Shown in pieces: positions 9,454 through 17,298 of a DNA stretch of 43,612 nt. The notes below the pieces were generated by a model, which saw only the letters and a program-made list of their open reading frames with translations, was not told the DNA's origin and did not search any database. The position numbers were made by a program, and so were the translations under genes. The DNA lies in assembly GCA_028871195.1 (NCBI GenBank), contig JAGWNT010000026.1, forward strand, positions 1 to 43,612. The letters are read 5' to 3'. This stretch comes from REEB85 sp018971455 (lineage in GTDB: Bacteria > Pseudomonadota > Alphaproteobacteria > Acetobacterales > Acetobacteraceae). Position 1 is the stretch's first letter, and each line of letters begins with the position of its first letter.

Positions 9454-10165
9454 CATCTCCGACCTGCCTCCCGCCCTGACCACAGCCGCCCGCGATCCGT
9501 CGGGCCGGGCGCTGCTCGAAGAGGCCATGTGCCGCGCCTATCCTGGGCGGCTGGCCATCGTCTCCTCCTTCGGGGCCGAATCCGCCATCCTGCTGGCGCT
9601 GGCCGCCGAGATCGACCGCACGGTGCCGGTGCTGTTCCTGGATACAGGGCAGCATTTCCCCGCGACGCTCGCCTATCGGCGGCGGCTCGCGGACCGGCTC
9701 GGCCTGCGCGACGTGCGCGACATTCGCGGCGAGGCCGCGCTGCTGGCCGCGCACGATGCCGATTCGCGGCTCCATGCGCGCGACGCCGATGCGTGCTGCG
9801 CCATGCGCAAGGTCGCCCCGCTCGCGCGGGCGCTGTCGCCTTTCGCCGCGTGGGTCAGCGGGCGCAAGCGGCACCAATCCGCCAGCCGGGCCGACATCCC
9901 GCCGATCGAGATCGAGGAGGAGCGGGTCAAGCTCAACCCGCTCGCGGCCTGGACGGCCGCGATGATCGAGGCGGAGATGCGCCGCCGCAACCTGCCGCGC
10001 CATCCGCTCAGCCTGGCCGGCTATCCCTCGATCGGGTGCGCCCCCTGCACGAGGGCCGTCACCGCGGGCGAGGACCCGCGCAGCGGGAGATGGGCCGGCA
10101 ACAGCAAGACCGAGTGCGGCATCCACCGCCGGCACGACCTGGCGCACGCAGGGCTGCCGCGTTGA
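9449..10165 (+). CDS. cysH: adenylylsulfate (APS) reductase, thioredoxin-dependent
   Basis: A 238-residue PAPS/APS reductase family protein. It shows the PP-loop start SSFGAESAILL (39-49), LDTGQHFP (64-71), the GRKRHQSASR substrate loop, and the catalytic C-terminal ECGIH (Cys223). Two extra cysteine pairs, Cys116-Cys117 and Cys197-Cys200 (CAPC), are the [4Fe-4S] ligands that mark the APS-using branch rather than the E. coli PAPS branch. It reduces activated sulfate to sulfite in assimilatory sulfate metabolism. No Shine-Dalgarno site precedes the ATG, which lies in the 3' arm of the hairpin described above. No cysD, cysN or cysI gene is adjacent. Confidence 0.92.
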   Translation: MRISDLPPALTTAARDPSGRALLEEAMCRAYPGRLAIVSSFGAESAILLALAAEIDRTVPVLFLDTGQHFPATLAYRRRLADRLGLRDVRDIRGEAALLAAHDADSRLHARDADACCAMRKVAPLARALSPFAAWVSGRKRHQSASRADIPPIEIEEERVKLNPLAAWTAAMIEAEMRRRNLPRHPLSLAGYPSIGCAPCTRAVTAGEDPRSGRWAGNSKTECGIHRRHDLAHAGLPR

Positions 10166-10210
10166 GGCGCCACCTTTCTGCGCGCCGGGCCAGACCGTAC
10201 ACTGACCCCG

Positions 10211-11461
10211 ATGGCACCCTCACCCGAAACCCCGACCGCCAGGCTTGCCGAGGGGGCTGCGACGACGCGCTGGCTGCTGGCGGCCCGCGTGGTTCGCAGC
10301 ATCGGCCAGGGCGCGATGGTGGTGGATTTCGCGCTCTACCTGCATGCCCTGCGCTGGTCGGCCACGCAGATCAGCCTGGTTCTGAGCGTCGCGCTGCTCG
10401 TCGGCGCCGTCCTGACATTGCTGGTCGGGCCGCTGAGCGACCGCATCGGGCGGCGCGGCTTCCTGCTTGGCTACGAGCTGGTGCAGGCGCTGGCCTGTCT
10501 CGGAGCGCTGCTCTCGGCCAATGCCTGGGTGGTCGGCATTGCCGGCATCGTCGGCGGCTTCGGGCGTGGCGGCAATGGCGCGGCCGGGCCTTTCGCACCG
10601 GTGGAAATGGCGTGGCTGGCGCAGAACGTGCCGACCCATGCGCGCGGGCAGGTCTACAGCATCAACGCCGCCGGCGGGTTCGCCGGGATGGGGGTCGGCG
10701 CTGTGCTCGCGGCCTCGCCCGGCTGGTTCGCCGCAGCACTGCCCGGCGCCCTGGCCTACCGGCCGCTTTTCCTCTTGGCCCTGCTCTGCTCGCTGGCCTG
10801 TTTTGCCATGCTGCTGCCGGCCCGTGACCAGATGCCGACGGCGCGCGCGGCCGCGCCGCCGATCGCCGAAGAACGGGAAACGCGGCGCCGGGAAAATGCG
10901 CGCATGCGCCGCCTGGCACTCGCCAACGCACTGAACGGCATCGGCATCGGGCTCACCGGCCCGCTGATCTCCTACTGGTTCGCGGTGCGCTTCGGCAAAG
11001 GCCCGGAGTTGATCGGCCCCTTGATGGCGATCTCCTTCGTCCTGACGGGCATGGCCTCGCTGCTGGCGGGCCGGGCGGCGCGCGCGTTCGGCATGGTGCG
11101 CGCGGTGGTGGTGATGCGGCTGGCCGGGCTGGTGCTGCTGCTCGCCCTGCCCTTCGCCCCGAGCTTCATGCTGGCCGCGCTGCTCTACACGGCCCGTTCG
11201 GTGTTCAACCGCGGCACCACCGGCGCCCGCAGCGCCCTGAGCGTCAGCATCGTGCGCTCAAGCCGCCGCGGTTTCGCCGCCAGCATGGCCAACATCTCAA
11301 TGCAGATCCCCCGCGCCGTCGGCCCGCTCCTGGCCGGCCTCCTCTTCGCCGACGGCCTCCTCGCGCTGCCCTTCCTGCTCGGCGCCGCCTTCCAGGGCGG
11401 CTACATCTGGATCTACGGGCGCAGCTTTCGCGACGTCGATCCTCAGGCGGCGAATTCCTGA
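10211..11461 (+). CDS. MFS transporter
   Basis: A 416-residue membrane protein with about 12 hydrophobic segments and a charged central loop (RDQMPTARAA to RRRENARMRR, about residues 205-240), the usual two-bundle MFS layout. Motif A is present at about 73-82 (GPLSDRIGRR) after the second membrane segment. It is a secondary transporter, perhaps a drug or metabolite exporter, but the substrate is unknown. No clear ribosome binding site precedes ATG 10211, which is 45 bases after cysH, so it may be read with cysH. Its last 19 bases overlap the 3' end of the convergent CoA-transferase gene. Confidence 0.85.
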   Translation: MAPSPETPTARLAEGAATTRWLLAARVVRSIGQGAMVVDFALYLHALRWSATQISLVLSVALLVGAVLTLLVGPLSDRIGRRGFLLGYELVQALACLGALLSANAWVVGIAGIVGGFGRGGNGAAGPFAPVEMAWLAQNVPTHARGQVYSINAAGGFAGMGVGAVLAASPGWFAAALPGALAYRPLFLLALLCSLACFAMLLPARDQMPTARAAAPPIAEERETRRRENARMRRLALANALNGIGIGLTGPLISYWFAVRFGKGPELIGPLMAISFVLTGMASLLAGRAARAFGMVRAVVVMRLAGLVLLLALPFAPSFMLAALLYTARSVFNRGTTGARSALSVSIVRSSRRGFAASMANISMQIPRAVGPLLAGLLFADGLLALPFLLGAAFQGGYIWIYGRSFRDVDPQAANS

Positions 11462-12567
11462 CGAATCAGGGCCGAGTGGGCGCCGAGCGCCGGCACCGGA
11501 CCGAGCGCACGCGGCCCGTCCACCGGCAGGACCGGCGGCGCGATGAGCGAGACCGGTCCGGCGGGCGTCTCGACGGATTGGCGGCGCAAGGCGGGATGGT
11601 GCGCCAGCCCCGCCACGTCGTTGACGAAGCCATAGGCGGTGTTGGCCGCCCGCAGCCGCGCCGCCGCGGCCTCGGCGGTGAGCGCCTTGAAGACGCCGGC
11701 GACATAAGCATCGACCTCCGCGCGATTGGCGATGCGGCTGGCATTGACCTCGAACCCCGGGCGCTGCGGCAGGGCAGGATCGAGCATGAAGCCGGCACAG
11801 AACTGCGCCCATTCCCGCTCGTTCTGGATGCTGATGAGGATGAGCTTGCCGTCCGCCGTCTCGAACGCGCCGTAGGGGCAGATCGAGGGGTGGGCGAGGC
11901 CCATGCGTTGCGGTGCGCGGCCGGTGCCCTCCAGGAACATCAGCGGCACGTTCATCCAGTCGGCCATGCCATCGAACAGGCTGACCTTGACGCCCGTGCC
12001 CTTCCCGCTCACCCCGCGTCCGACCAGCGCCTCCAGCACGCCGGCATGGGCGGCCATGCCGCAGGCGATGTCGCACGCCGACACGCCGATGCGGCCGGGC
12101 CCCGCGGGATGGCCGTTGATGGTGGTGATGCCGGTCTCGGCCTGCACCAGAAGGTCGTAGGCCTTCATCTCCGCGTACGGCCCGGTATCCCCGTAGCCGC
12201 TGATATCGGCGGTGACCAGGCGCGGATTGGCCGCGCGCATCGCCGCCGTGCCGAGCCCGGCGCGCTCGGCGGCCCTGGGTGCGAGGTTCTGGATGTAGAC
12301 ATCCGCCCGCCCGATGATCCGCCGCAGCAGGGCCGCGTCCTCGGGGTTCTTGATGTCGGCCACCAGGCTCTGTTTGCCGCGATTGAGCCAGACGAAATAG
12401 CTCGATTGCCCATGCGCCACCGAATCATAGCCGCGCGCGAAATCGCCCTCCGCCCGCTCGATCTTGATGACGCGCGCGCCGGCATCGGCCAGGCGCGAGC
12501 TGCAATAGGGCGCGGCGACCGCCTGCTCCAGCGAGACGACGAGCAGGCCCTCGAGCGGCAATCCCAT
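11443..12567 (-). CDS. CaiB/BaiF family CoA-transferase
   Basis: A 374-residue class III CoA-transferase. The N-terminus LEGLLVVSLEQAVAAPYCS and the following LADAGARVIKIER and YFVWLNRGKQSL blocks are the family core. The active-site aspartate is likely that of ADVYIQNLAP or nearby, as in formyl-CoA transferase relatives. It moves CoA between a donor thioester and a free carboxylate. ATG 12567 starts 1 base after the stop of the acyl-CoA dehydrogenase gene, so the two are coupled; the frame stays open upstream but has no family similarity there. Activation of an acid followed by dehydrogenation is the simple reading of the pair. The acid is unknown. Confidence 0.9.
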   Translation of the reverse strand: MGLPLEGLLVVSLEQAVAAPYCSSRLADAGARVIKIERAEGDFARGYDSVAHGQSSYFVWLNRGKQSLVADIKNPEDAALLRRIIGRADVYIQNLAPRAAERAGLGTAAMRAANPRLVTADISGYGDTGPYAEMKAYDLLVQAETGITTINGHPAGPGRIGVSACDIACGMAAHAGVLEALVGRGVSGKGTGVKVSLFDGMADWMNVPLMFLEGTGRAPQRMGLAHPSICPYGAFETADGKLILISIQNEREWAQFCAGFMLDPALPQRPGFEVNASRIANRAEVDAYVAGVFKALTAEAAAARLRAANTAYGFVNDVAGLAHHPALRRQSVETPAGPVSLIAPPVLPVDGPRALGPVPALGAHSALIRQEFAA

Positions 12568-12568
12568 G

Positions 12569-13714
12569 TCAGTAGCTCCGCGGCAGGCCGAGCACATGCT
12601 CGGCGATGTAGGACAACACGAGATTGGTGCTGATCGGCGCCACCTGGTAGAGCCGCGCCTCGCGGAACTTGCGCTCGACGTCGTACTCCTCGGCGAAGCC
12701 GAAGCCGCCATGGGTCTGCACGCAGGCCTCCGCCGCCGCCCACGAGGCCTCGGCTGCGAGCATCTTGGCCATGTTGGCCTCCTCGCCGCAGGCTTCGCCG
12801 GCATCGAATTTCCGCAATCCCTCGCGCACCATCAATTCGGCAGCGCGCATCTGCGCATAGGCCCGCGCGATGGGAAACTGCACGCCCTGGTTCTGGCCGA
12901 TCGGACGGTTGAAGACGCGCCGCTCATTGGCATAGGCGGTGGACCTGGTGGTGAACCATTTGGCGTCGCCAATGCTCTCGGCGGCGATCAGCAGCCGCTC
13001 GGCGTTCATGCCGTCGAGGATATAGCGGAAGCCGCGGCCCTCGGCGCCGACCAGGTTCTCCGCCGGCACCTTCATGTTGTCGAAGAACACCTCGCAGCTG
13101 TTGTGGTTCATCATGGTGCGGATCGGCCGGATGGTCAGTCCGTTTCCGAGCACCGCGTTCATGTCCACGATGAAGGTGGAGAGCCCCTCGGTCTTGCGCG
13201 CCACCTGGTCGCGCGGCGTGGTGCGGGCGAGCAGCAGCATGAGGTCGGAATGCTCGGCCCGGCTGGTCCAGATCTTCTGGCCATTGACCACGTAATGGTC
13301 GCCCTCGCGCCGCGCGGTGGTGCGCAGGCTGGTGGTATCGGTGCCGCTGGTCGGCTCGGTGACGCCGAAGGCCTGCAGCCGCGCCGCGCCGCTGGCGATT
13401 CTGGGCAGGTAGAGCTGCTTCTGGGCGGCCGAGCCGTGCCGCAGGATGGTGCCCATGATGTACATCTGGGCGTGGCAGGCCGCGCCGTTGCAGCCGCTGG
13501 AATGGACCGTCTCCAGAATCGCCGCGGCCGCCGAAAGCGGCAGGCCGGCGCCGCCGAACTCTTCGGGGATCAGCGCGCCGAGGTAGCCCGCCTCGGTCAG
13601 CGCGGTGACGAACTCGGTCGGATAGCCGCGCACGGCATCGAGCTTGCGCCAGTACTCGCCGGGAAAGCGGGCGCAGAGCTTTTTCACTTCGTCACGAATT
13701 TCGGAATGGTCCAT
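12569..13714 (-). CDS. acyl-CoA dehydrogenase family protein (IVD-type catalytic base)
   Basis: A 381-residue flavoprotein with the FAD-contact motifs FGVTEPTSGTDT (116-127) and IWTSRAEHSD (148-157) and C-terminal THGGFGFAEEYDVER. At the medium-chain dehydrogenase position of the catalytic Glu it has Pro360 (VAPIST), so that base is missing. A glutamate is present in NAERLL (Glu239), where isovaleryl-CoA dehydrogenase carries its base. The protein may therefore work as a branched or short-chain type enzyme. ATG 13714 has GAGG 7 bases upstream. It is followed directly by the CoA-transferase and preceded by the LysR gene on the same strand. Confidence 0.9.
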   Translation of the reverse strand: MDHSEIRDEVKKLCARFPGEYWRKLDAVRGYPTEFVTALTEAGYLGALIPEEFGGAGLPLSAAAAILETVHSSGCNGAACHAQMYIMGTILRHGSAAQKQLYLPRIASGAARLQAFGVTEPTSGTDTTSLRTTARREGDHYVVNGQKIWTSRAEHSDLMLLLARTTPRDQVARKTEGLSTFIVDMNAVLGNGLTIRPIRTMMNHNSCEVFFDNMKVPAENLVGAEGRGFRYILDGMNAERLLIAAESIGDAKWFTTRSTAYANERRVFNRPIGQNQGVQFPIARAYAQMRAAELMVREGLRKFDAGEACGEEANMAKMLAAEASWAAAEACVQTHGGFGFAEEYDVERKFREARLYQVAPISTNLVLSYIAEHVLGLPRSY

Positions 13715-13792
13715 GAGGCAACCTCGGCTGCGGAAACGCGGCCAGTCTGCCCGTCCGGCCGTGCGAGGGAAACTACATTCCCGGCGAGTCCG

Positions 13793-14737
13793 CTATGCCG
13801 GTTTTCTATCGCCGTCCAGGAGGTGCCCCAGCCACACGCCCTCGCGCACCATCGCCCCGACCTCGTCGCGCAGCTCGCGGCCGAAACAGGCGACCGCGTT
13901 GGACACCGGACGCCCCAGCGCGGTCGCCACCGACAGCCGGCGCGACAGCGGCGGCTCGACGATCGGCGCCGCACAGAGCTGCCCGACCGCCACCTCCGCG
14001 TGCACCGCGGCGAGCGGCAGCACGGTGGAGCCGAGGCGTTTGCGCGTCAGGTCCTTGAGCACCTGGAGGTCATCGGCCTCCACGGCGACGCGCAGGATGA
14101 TGCCCTGCTGCGCCGCCTCGGCCTCGACCAGGCGCCGCAGCCCGTGCGAGGGGCCGGGCAGGACGAGCCGCTCGCGGGCGATCTCGGGGAACGGGACGGC
14201 CTGGTGGGGCGACAGCCCGGTGCCCGCGGGCGTCACGAAATGGAGCATCTCCATCAGCAGGGGCGCCTGGCGGACCCCGGTCACCGGGAGGCCGGCATAC
14301 ACCACGGCGATGTCCACTTCGCCGCTCTGCAGCCAGTCCAGCAGGTAGCCGCTGAAGGCCTGCACGACCCGCAGCGTCACCTCCGGATAGGCGGACAGGA
14401 CCCGCTCGATCAGCCTGGTCGAGAGCACGGCACTCACCGTCGGCGGCAGGCCGAACACCACCTTGCCGCGCACCGCCGCGGCTTCCTGGAGCAGGTCCGC
14501 CCGCGTCTCGTCGAGCTGGCGCAGAATGCCGCTGGCCCGCGCGCGCAGCCGGTCTCCCGCCGCGGTCAGCGTCATGCCGCGGCCGTGGCGCAGGAAGAGC
14601 GGGACGCCGAGCTCCTCCTCCAGCAGGCGGACCTGCCGGCTGAGGGCCGGTTGCGCGATTCGCAGCCGCTCCGACGCCTTGCTGAGGCTTCCCAACTCGG
14701 CGACGTGCAGGAAGGTGGTGAGCTGGCGAAGATCCAT
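13793..14737 (-). CDS. LysR-type transcriptional regulator
   Basis: A 314-residue LTTR. The winged helix-turn-helix spans residues 1-60 (LTTFLHVAELGSLSKASERL, then AQPALSRQVRLLEEELGVPLF). The rest forms the periplasmic-binding-protein-like effector domain. It lies between the acyl-CoA dehydrogenase/CoA-transferase genes (same strand, 78 bases downstream) and the divergent ThDP decarboxylase genes, so it probably controls one or both. ATG 14737 lacks a clear ribosome binding site, and an AT-rich TTTTATAG stretch lies just upstream, so a very short leader is possible. The inducer is unknown. Confidence 0.9.
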   Translation of the reverse strand: MDLRQLTTFLHVAELGSLSKASERLRIAQPALSRQVRLLEEELGVPLFLRHGRGMTLTAAGDRLRARASGILRQLDETRADLLQEAAAVRGKVVFGLPPTVSAVLSTRLIERVLSAYPEVTLRVVQAFSGYLLDWLQSGEVDIAVVYAGLPVTGVRQAPLLMEMLHFVTPAGTGLSPHQAVPFPEIARERLVLPGPSHGLRRLVEAEAAQQGIILRVAVEADDLQVLKDLTRKRLGSTVLPLAAVHAEVAVGQLCAAPIVEPPLSRRLSVATALGRPVSNAVACFGRELRDEVGAMVREGVWLGHLLDGDRKPA

Positions 14738-14848
14738 GTGCTATAAAATTACGGCATATCTGTTTGATGAACAAGCTGATTACATGCGCCCTGCGCGGAC
14801 GCTAAGGTGCCGGCATCGCTTATGCGCCGCCACAGCTGGAGGGGCCGG
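14738..14848. promoter_or_regulatory. divergent promoter region of LysR and ThDP decarboxylase genes
   Basis: 111 bases between the LysR start and the decarboxylase alpha start. The first 60 bases are clearly AT-richer than their surroundings and contain ATC-N5-GAT-type symmetry (about 14758-14768), which could be an LTTR T-N11-A-like site. Position and composition suggest an autoregulatory operator; the exact site is not defined. Confidence 0.35.
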
Positions 14849-15379
14849 ATGGTTTCGGACAACGCGGGAGTCTCCTGGCAGGACGGCATTTATGCCGCCC
14901 TCAAGGAGCTGGGGGTCCGCCAGATCGGCTATGTCCCCGATGCCGGCCATGCGCGGCTGATCGCGCGGGCGCACGCCGACAACGACGTGGCGGCGGTGGT
15001 GCTGACCACCGAGGAAGAGGGCATCGCGCTGGCCGCCGGCGCCTATCTCGGCGGCCAGCGCACGGCGCTGCTGATGCAGTCCTCCGGCGTTGGCAACTGC
15101 ATCAACATGCTGTCGCTGCCGATCAACTGCCGCATGCCGTTCTTCACCATCGTGACGATGCGGGGCGAGTGGAGCGAGTTCAACCCCTGGCAGGTGCCGA
15201 TGGGCAGCGCCACGGAGGCGGTGCTGAAGGCCGCCGGCGTGCATGTGCGCCGGGCGGACCACGCCGAGGAGGTGGTCGAGCTGGTGGCCGCCAGCGCGCG
15301 GCTGGCCTTCGACAGCTGCATTCCGGTGGCCGTGCTGCTCTCGCAGCGGCTGATTGGCGCAAAGGTATGGGTGAAGTGA
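14849..15379 (+). CDS. ThDP-dependent decarboxylase, alpha (N-terminal/PYR) subunit, sulfopyruvate decarboxylase-like
   Basis: A 176-residue protein with the PYR-domain glutamate cluster TTEEEGIALAAGAYLGG; one of Glu55-57 would activate the ThDP ring. The later GVGNCINMLSLPINCRMPFFTIVTMRGEW, here broken over about 85-115, is shared with the ComD/phosphonopyruvate decarboxylase N-terminal half. It needs the next gene's product for the diphosphate-binding half. Start ATG 14849 follows GGAGGGG by 4 bases. The two genes overlap by one base. The nearest known enzymes decarboxylate sulfopyruvate or phosphonopyruvate to the aldehyde, but the true substrate is open. Confidence 0.8.
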   Translation: MVSDNAGVSWQDGIYAALKELGVRQIGYVPDAGHARLIARAHADNDVAAVVLTTEEEGIALAAGAYLGGQRTALLMQSSGVGNCINMLSLPINCRMPFFTIVTMRGEWSEFNPWQVPMGSATEAVLKAAGVHVRRADHAEEVVELVAASARLAFDSCIPVAVLLSQRLIGAKVWVK

Positions 15380-15960
15380 TGGCGCTGGACCGTCGGGCCG
15401 TTGTGGCCGAATTGCTGCGCGATGCCGCCGACACGCCCGGCGGCGAGCTGCTGGTCGTCACCGGCCTCGGCTCGAGTACCTACGATGCCGGCGCCGCCGG
15501 CGATCGCGACCTCAATTTCTATCTCTGGGGCGCCATGGGCGGGGCCGCGATGATCGGCCTCGGCATGGCCCTGGCCCAGCCGGCACGGCGCGTGCTGGTG
15601 CTGACCGGCGATGGCGAGATGCTGATGGGCCTCGGCTCGCTGGCCACCATCGCCGCCCTCAAGCCGGCCAACCTGTCCATCGCCGTGCTCGACAACGGCC
15701 AGTTCGGCGAGACCGGGCAGCAGCGCAGCCATACCGCGCTGGGCGCCGACCTGGCTGCCATCGCCGCCGGCTGCGGCTGGGCGACCACCTGCGAGGTTCG
15801 CGACATGGCGGGTGTCGCCGCTCTGCGGCCGCGGTTGCGCGGCGAGGCGATGTTCGCCGTGGTGCACATCGCCGGCGGCGAGGTGCCCCGCCATCTTCCG
15901 CCCCGCGACGGGGCCCATCTCGCCCACCGCTTCCGCGATCGCCTGGGAATCGTGGACTGA
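15379..15960 (+). CDS. ThDP-dependent decarboxylase, beta (C-terminal/PP) subunit
   Basis: A 193-residue protein carrying the ThDP diphosphate motif: GDG at 77-79 followed about 26 residues later by LDNGQ (Asn106), which binds magnesium and the cofactor. The GAMGGAAMIGLGMAL segment precedes it, as in ComE and phosphonopyruvate decarboxylase C-terminal halves. The ATG at 15379 overlaps the alpha TGA; an in-frame ATG at 15367 is a weaker alternative. Split PYR and PP subunits are normal for sulfopyruvate decarboxylase. It is placed divergently from the LysR gene. Confidence 0.82.
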   Translation: MALDRRAVVAELLRDAADTPGGELLVVTGLGSSTYDAGAAGDRDLNFYLWGAMGGAAMIGLGMALAQPARRVLVLTGDGEMLMGLGSLATIAALKPANLSIAVLDNGQFGETGQQRSHTALGADLAAIAAGCGWATTCEVRDMAGVAALRPRLRGEAMFAVVHIAGGEVPRHLPPRDGAHLAHRFRDRLGIVD

Positions 15961-15965
15961 CCGTA

Positions 15966-16003
15966 ACCGGCCGGGGCGAAATCCCGGCTGGTGCCCGGCC
16001 GGT
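15966..16003 (+). terminator. hairpin after the ThDP decarboxylase operon
   Basis: A perfect 10-bp inverted repeat (15966-15975 with 15994-16003, ACCGGCCGGG/CCCGGCCGGT) spans an 18-base loop, 5 bases after the stop. No U-tract follows. It is the likely 3' end of the unit. Confidence 0.4.
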
Positions 16004-16115
16004 GATTGCGCGAAACTGACTCCTCGGGCGGGGCGCGCGCGCGCCGCCGATGTGCGGTTTCAAGGCACCAGAACGGGCGGTCGGCGCGGCGCCGGCCCGC
16101 GAGGGCGAGGTTGGA

Positions 16116-17273
16116 ATGACGGTAAGGTGTTCGGCACGATGGGCCGGCATGGCTGTGGCTGGGATCGCCGTGGCCGGGCTGGCCGCCACGATTGCCGGTC
16201 TGGCGCCATCCACCGCCGCACGCGCGCAATCCGCCCCGCCGGCCGGCCCGGCCATTCCCGTCACCGCGACAGCGGCGACCCGGCGCGACCTGCCGGTCCT
16301 GCTCACCAATATCGGGGCGGTGCAGGGGTTGCAGTCCGTGCTGGTGCGGGCGCGGGTCGATGGCACGCTGGAGAAGGTGTTCTTCAAGGAGGGCCAGGAT
16401 CTCAAGCGCGGCGACCCGATCGCGCTGATCGATCCCCGCCCCTACCAGGCGGCCTACGACCAGGCCACGGCCAAGAAGGCGCAGGACGAGACCACGCTGG
16501 CCAATGCCCGCCGCGACCTCGCGCGCTACCAGACGCTGGCGCAGCGCGAATTCGCCTCGCGCCAGCAGCTCGACACGCAGCAGGCGCTGGTGGGCTCGCT
16601 GGCGGCGGCGCTGAAGGGCGATGACGCGGCGATCGAGGCGGCCCGCGTCAACCTCGACTACACGCTGATCCGCGCACCCTTCGATGGCCGCGCCGGGCTG
16701 CGGCAGATCGACGTCGGCAACGTCATCCGCGCCGCCGATCCGGCCGGGGTCGGCATCGTCACCATCACCCAGATCCATCCGATCGCGGTGCTCTTCAATC
16801 TGCCGCAGGAGCAGCTTCCGGCGATCCAGACGGCGATGGCGCAGGGCCGCCTGCCGGTGGTTGCGACGTCTTCGGACGGGGCGACCATGCTCGGCCAGGG
16901 CGAGTTGCTGACCACCGACAACACCATCGACGCGACCACCGGCACGATCCGCCTCAAGGCGGTGTTCCCCAACACGGACAACCACCTCTGGCCCGGGCAG
17001 TTCGTGCAGGCGCGGCTGAAGCTTGCGACGCTGCACCAGGTGCTCACCGTGCCCTCGGTCGCCGTGCAGCGCAGCCAGACCGGGCTGTTCGTCTACATCG
17101 TCAAGCCCAATGCGACGGTCGGGGTGCAGAAGGTGGCCATCGGCCAGGATGACGGCACCTACGCCGTTGTCACGAGCGGGCTTGCCGACGGCGCGCAGGT
17201 GGTGGTCTCGGGCCAATCCCGCCTGCGCGATGGCTCGCACGTCGCCGTGTCCGCCGCGAAGGCGGCCAGTTGA
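16116..17273 (+). CDS. RND efflux periplasmic adaptor (MdtA/AcrA-like)
   Basis: A 385-residue membrane fusion protein. The signal segment (about 1-38, ending AARA) is followed by the lipoyl/barrel-sandwich half VLVRARVDGTLEKVFFKEGQ, an alpha-hairpin coiled coil rich in Ala, Gln, Asp and Arg, the second lipoyl half RAPFDGRAGLRQIDVGNVI, and beta-barrel and membrane-proximal domains. It would bridge the inner membrane pump encoded next to an outer membrane channel. ATG 16116 follows GAGGTTGGA. The pump gene starts 25 bases after the stop. No TolC-like gene is present in the window. Confidence 0.9.
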   Translation: MTVRCSARWAGMAVAGIAVAGLAATIAGLAPSTAARAQSAPPAGPAIPVTATAATRRDLPVLLTNIGAVQGLQSVLVRARVDGTLEKVFFKEGQDLKRGDPIALIDPRPYQAAYDQATAKKAQDETTLANARRDLARYQTLAQREFASRQQLDTQQALVGSLAAALKGDDAAIEAARVNLDYTLIRAPFDGRAGLRQIDVGNVIRAADPAGVGIVTITQIHPIAVLFNLPQEQLPAIQTAMAQGRLPVVATSSDGATMLGQGELLTTDNTIDATTGTIRLKAVFPNTDNHLWPGQFVQARLKLATLHQVLTVPSVAVQRSQTGLFVYIVKPNATVGVQKVAIGQDDGTYAVVTSGLADGAQVVVSGQSRLRDGSHVAVSAAKAAS

Positions 17274-17298
17274 ACCGGGTCACGCAACGGAGCGGCGC

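Noticed and set aside
12566..14746. A long plus-strand frame across the acyl-CoA dehydrogenase and LysR genes
   Set aside because: Shadow of two conserved minus-strand genes.
13793..15960. Naming the ThDP pair ComDE (sulfopyruvate decarboxylase) and the neighbouring ACAD a sulfinopropionyl-CoA desulfinase
   Set aside because: Sequence similarity cannot separate sulfopyruvate, phosphonopyruvate and other 2-oxo acids by eye, and Glu239 of the ACAD argues against desulfinase chemistry. Left as hypotheses.
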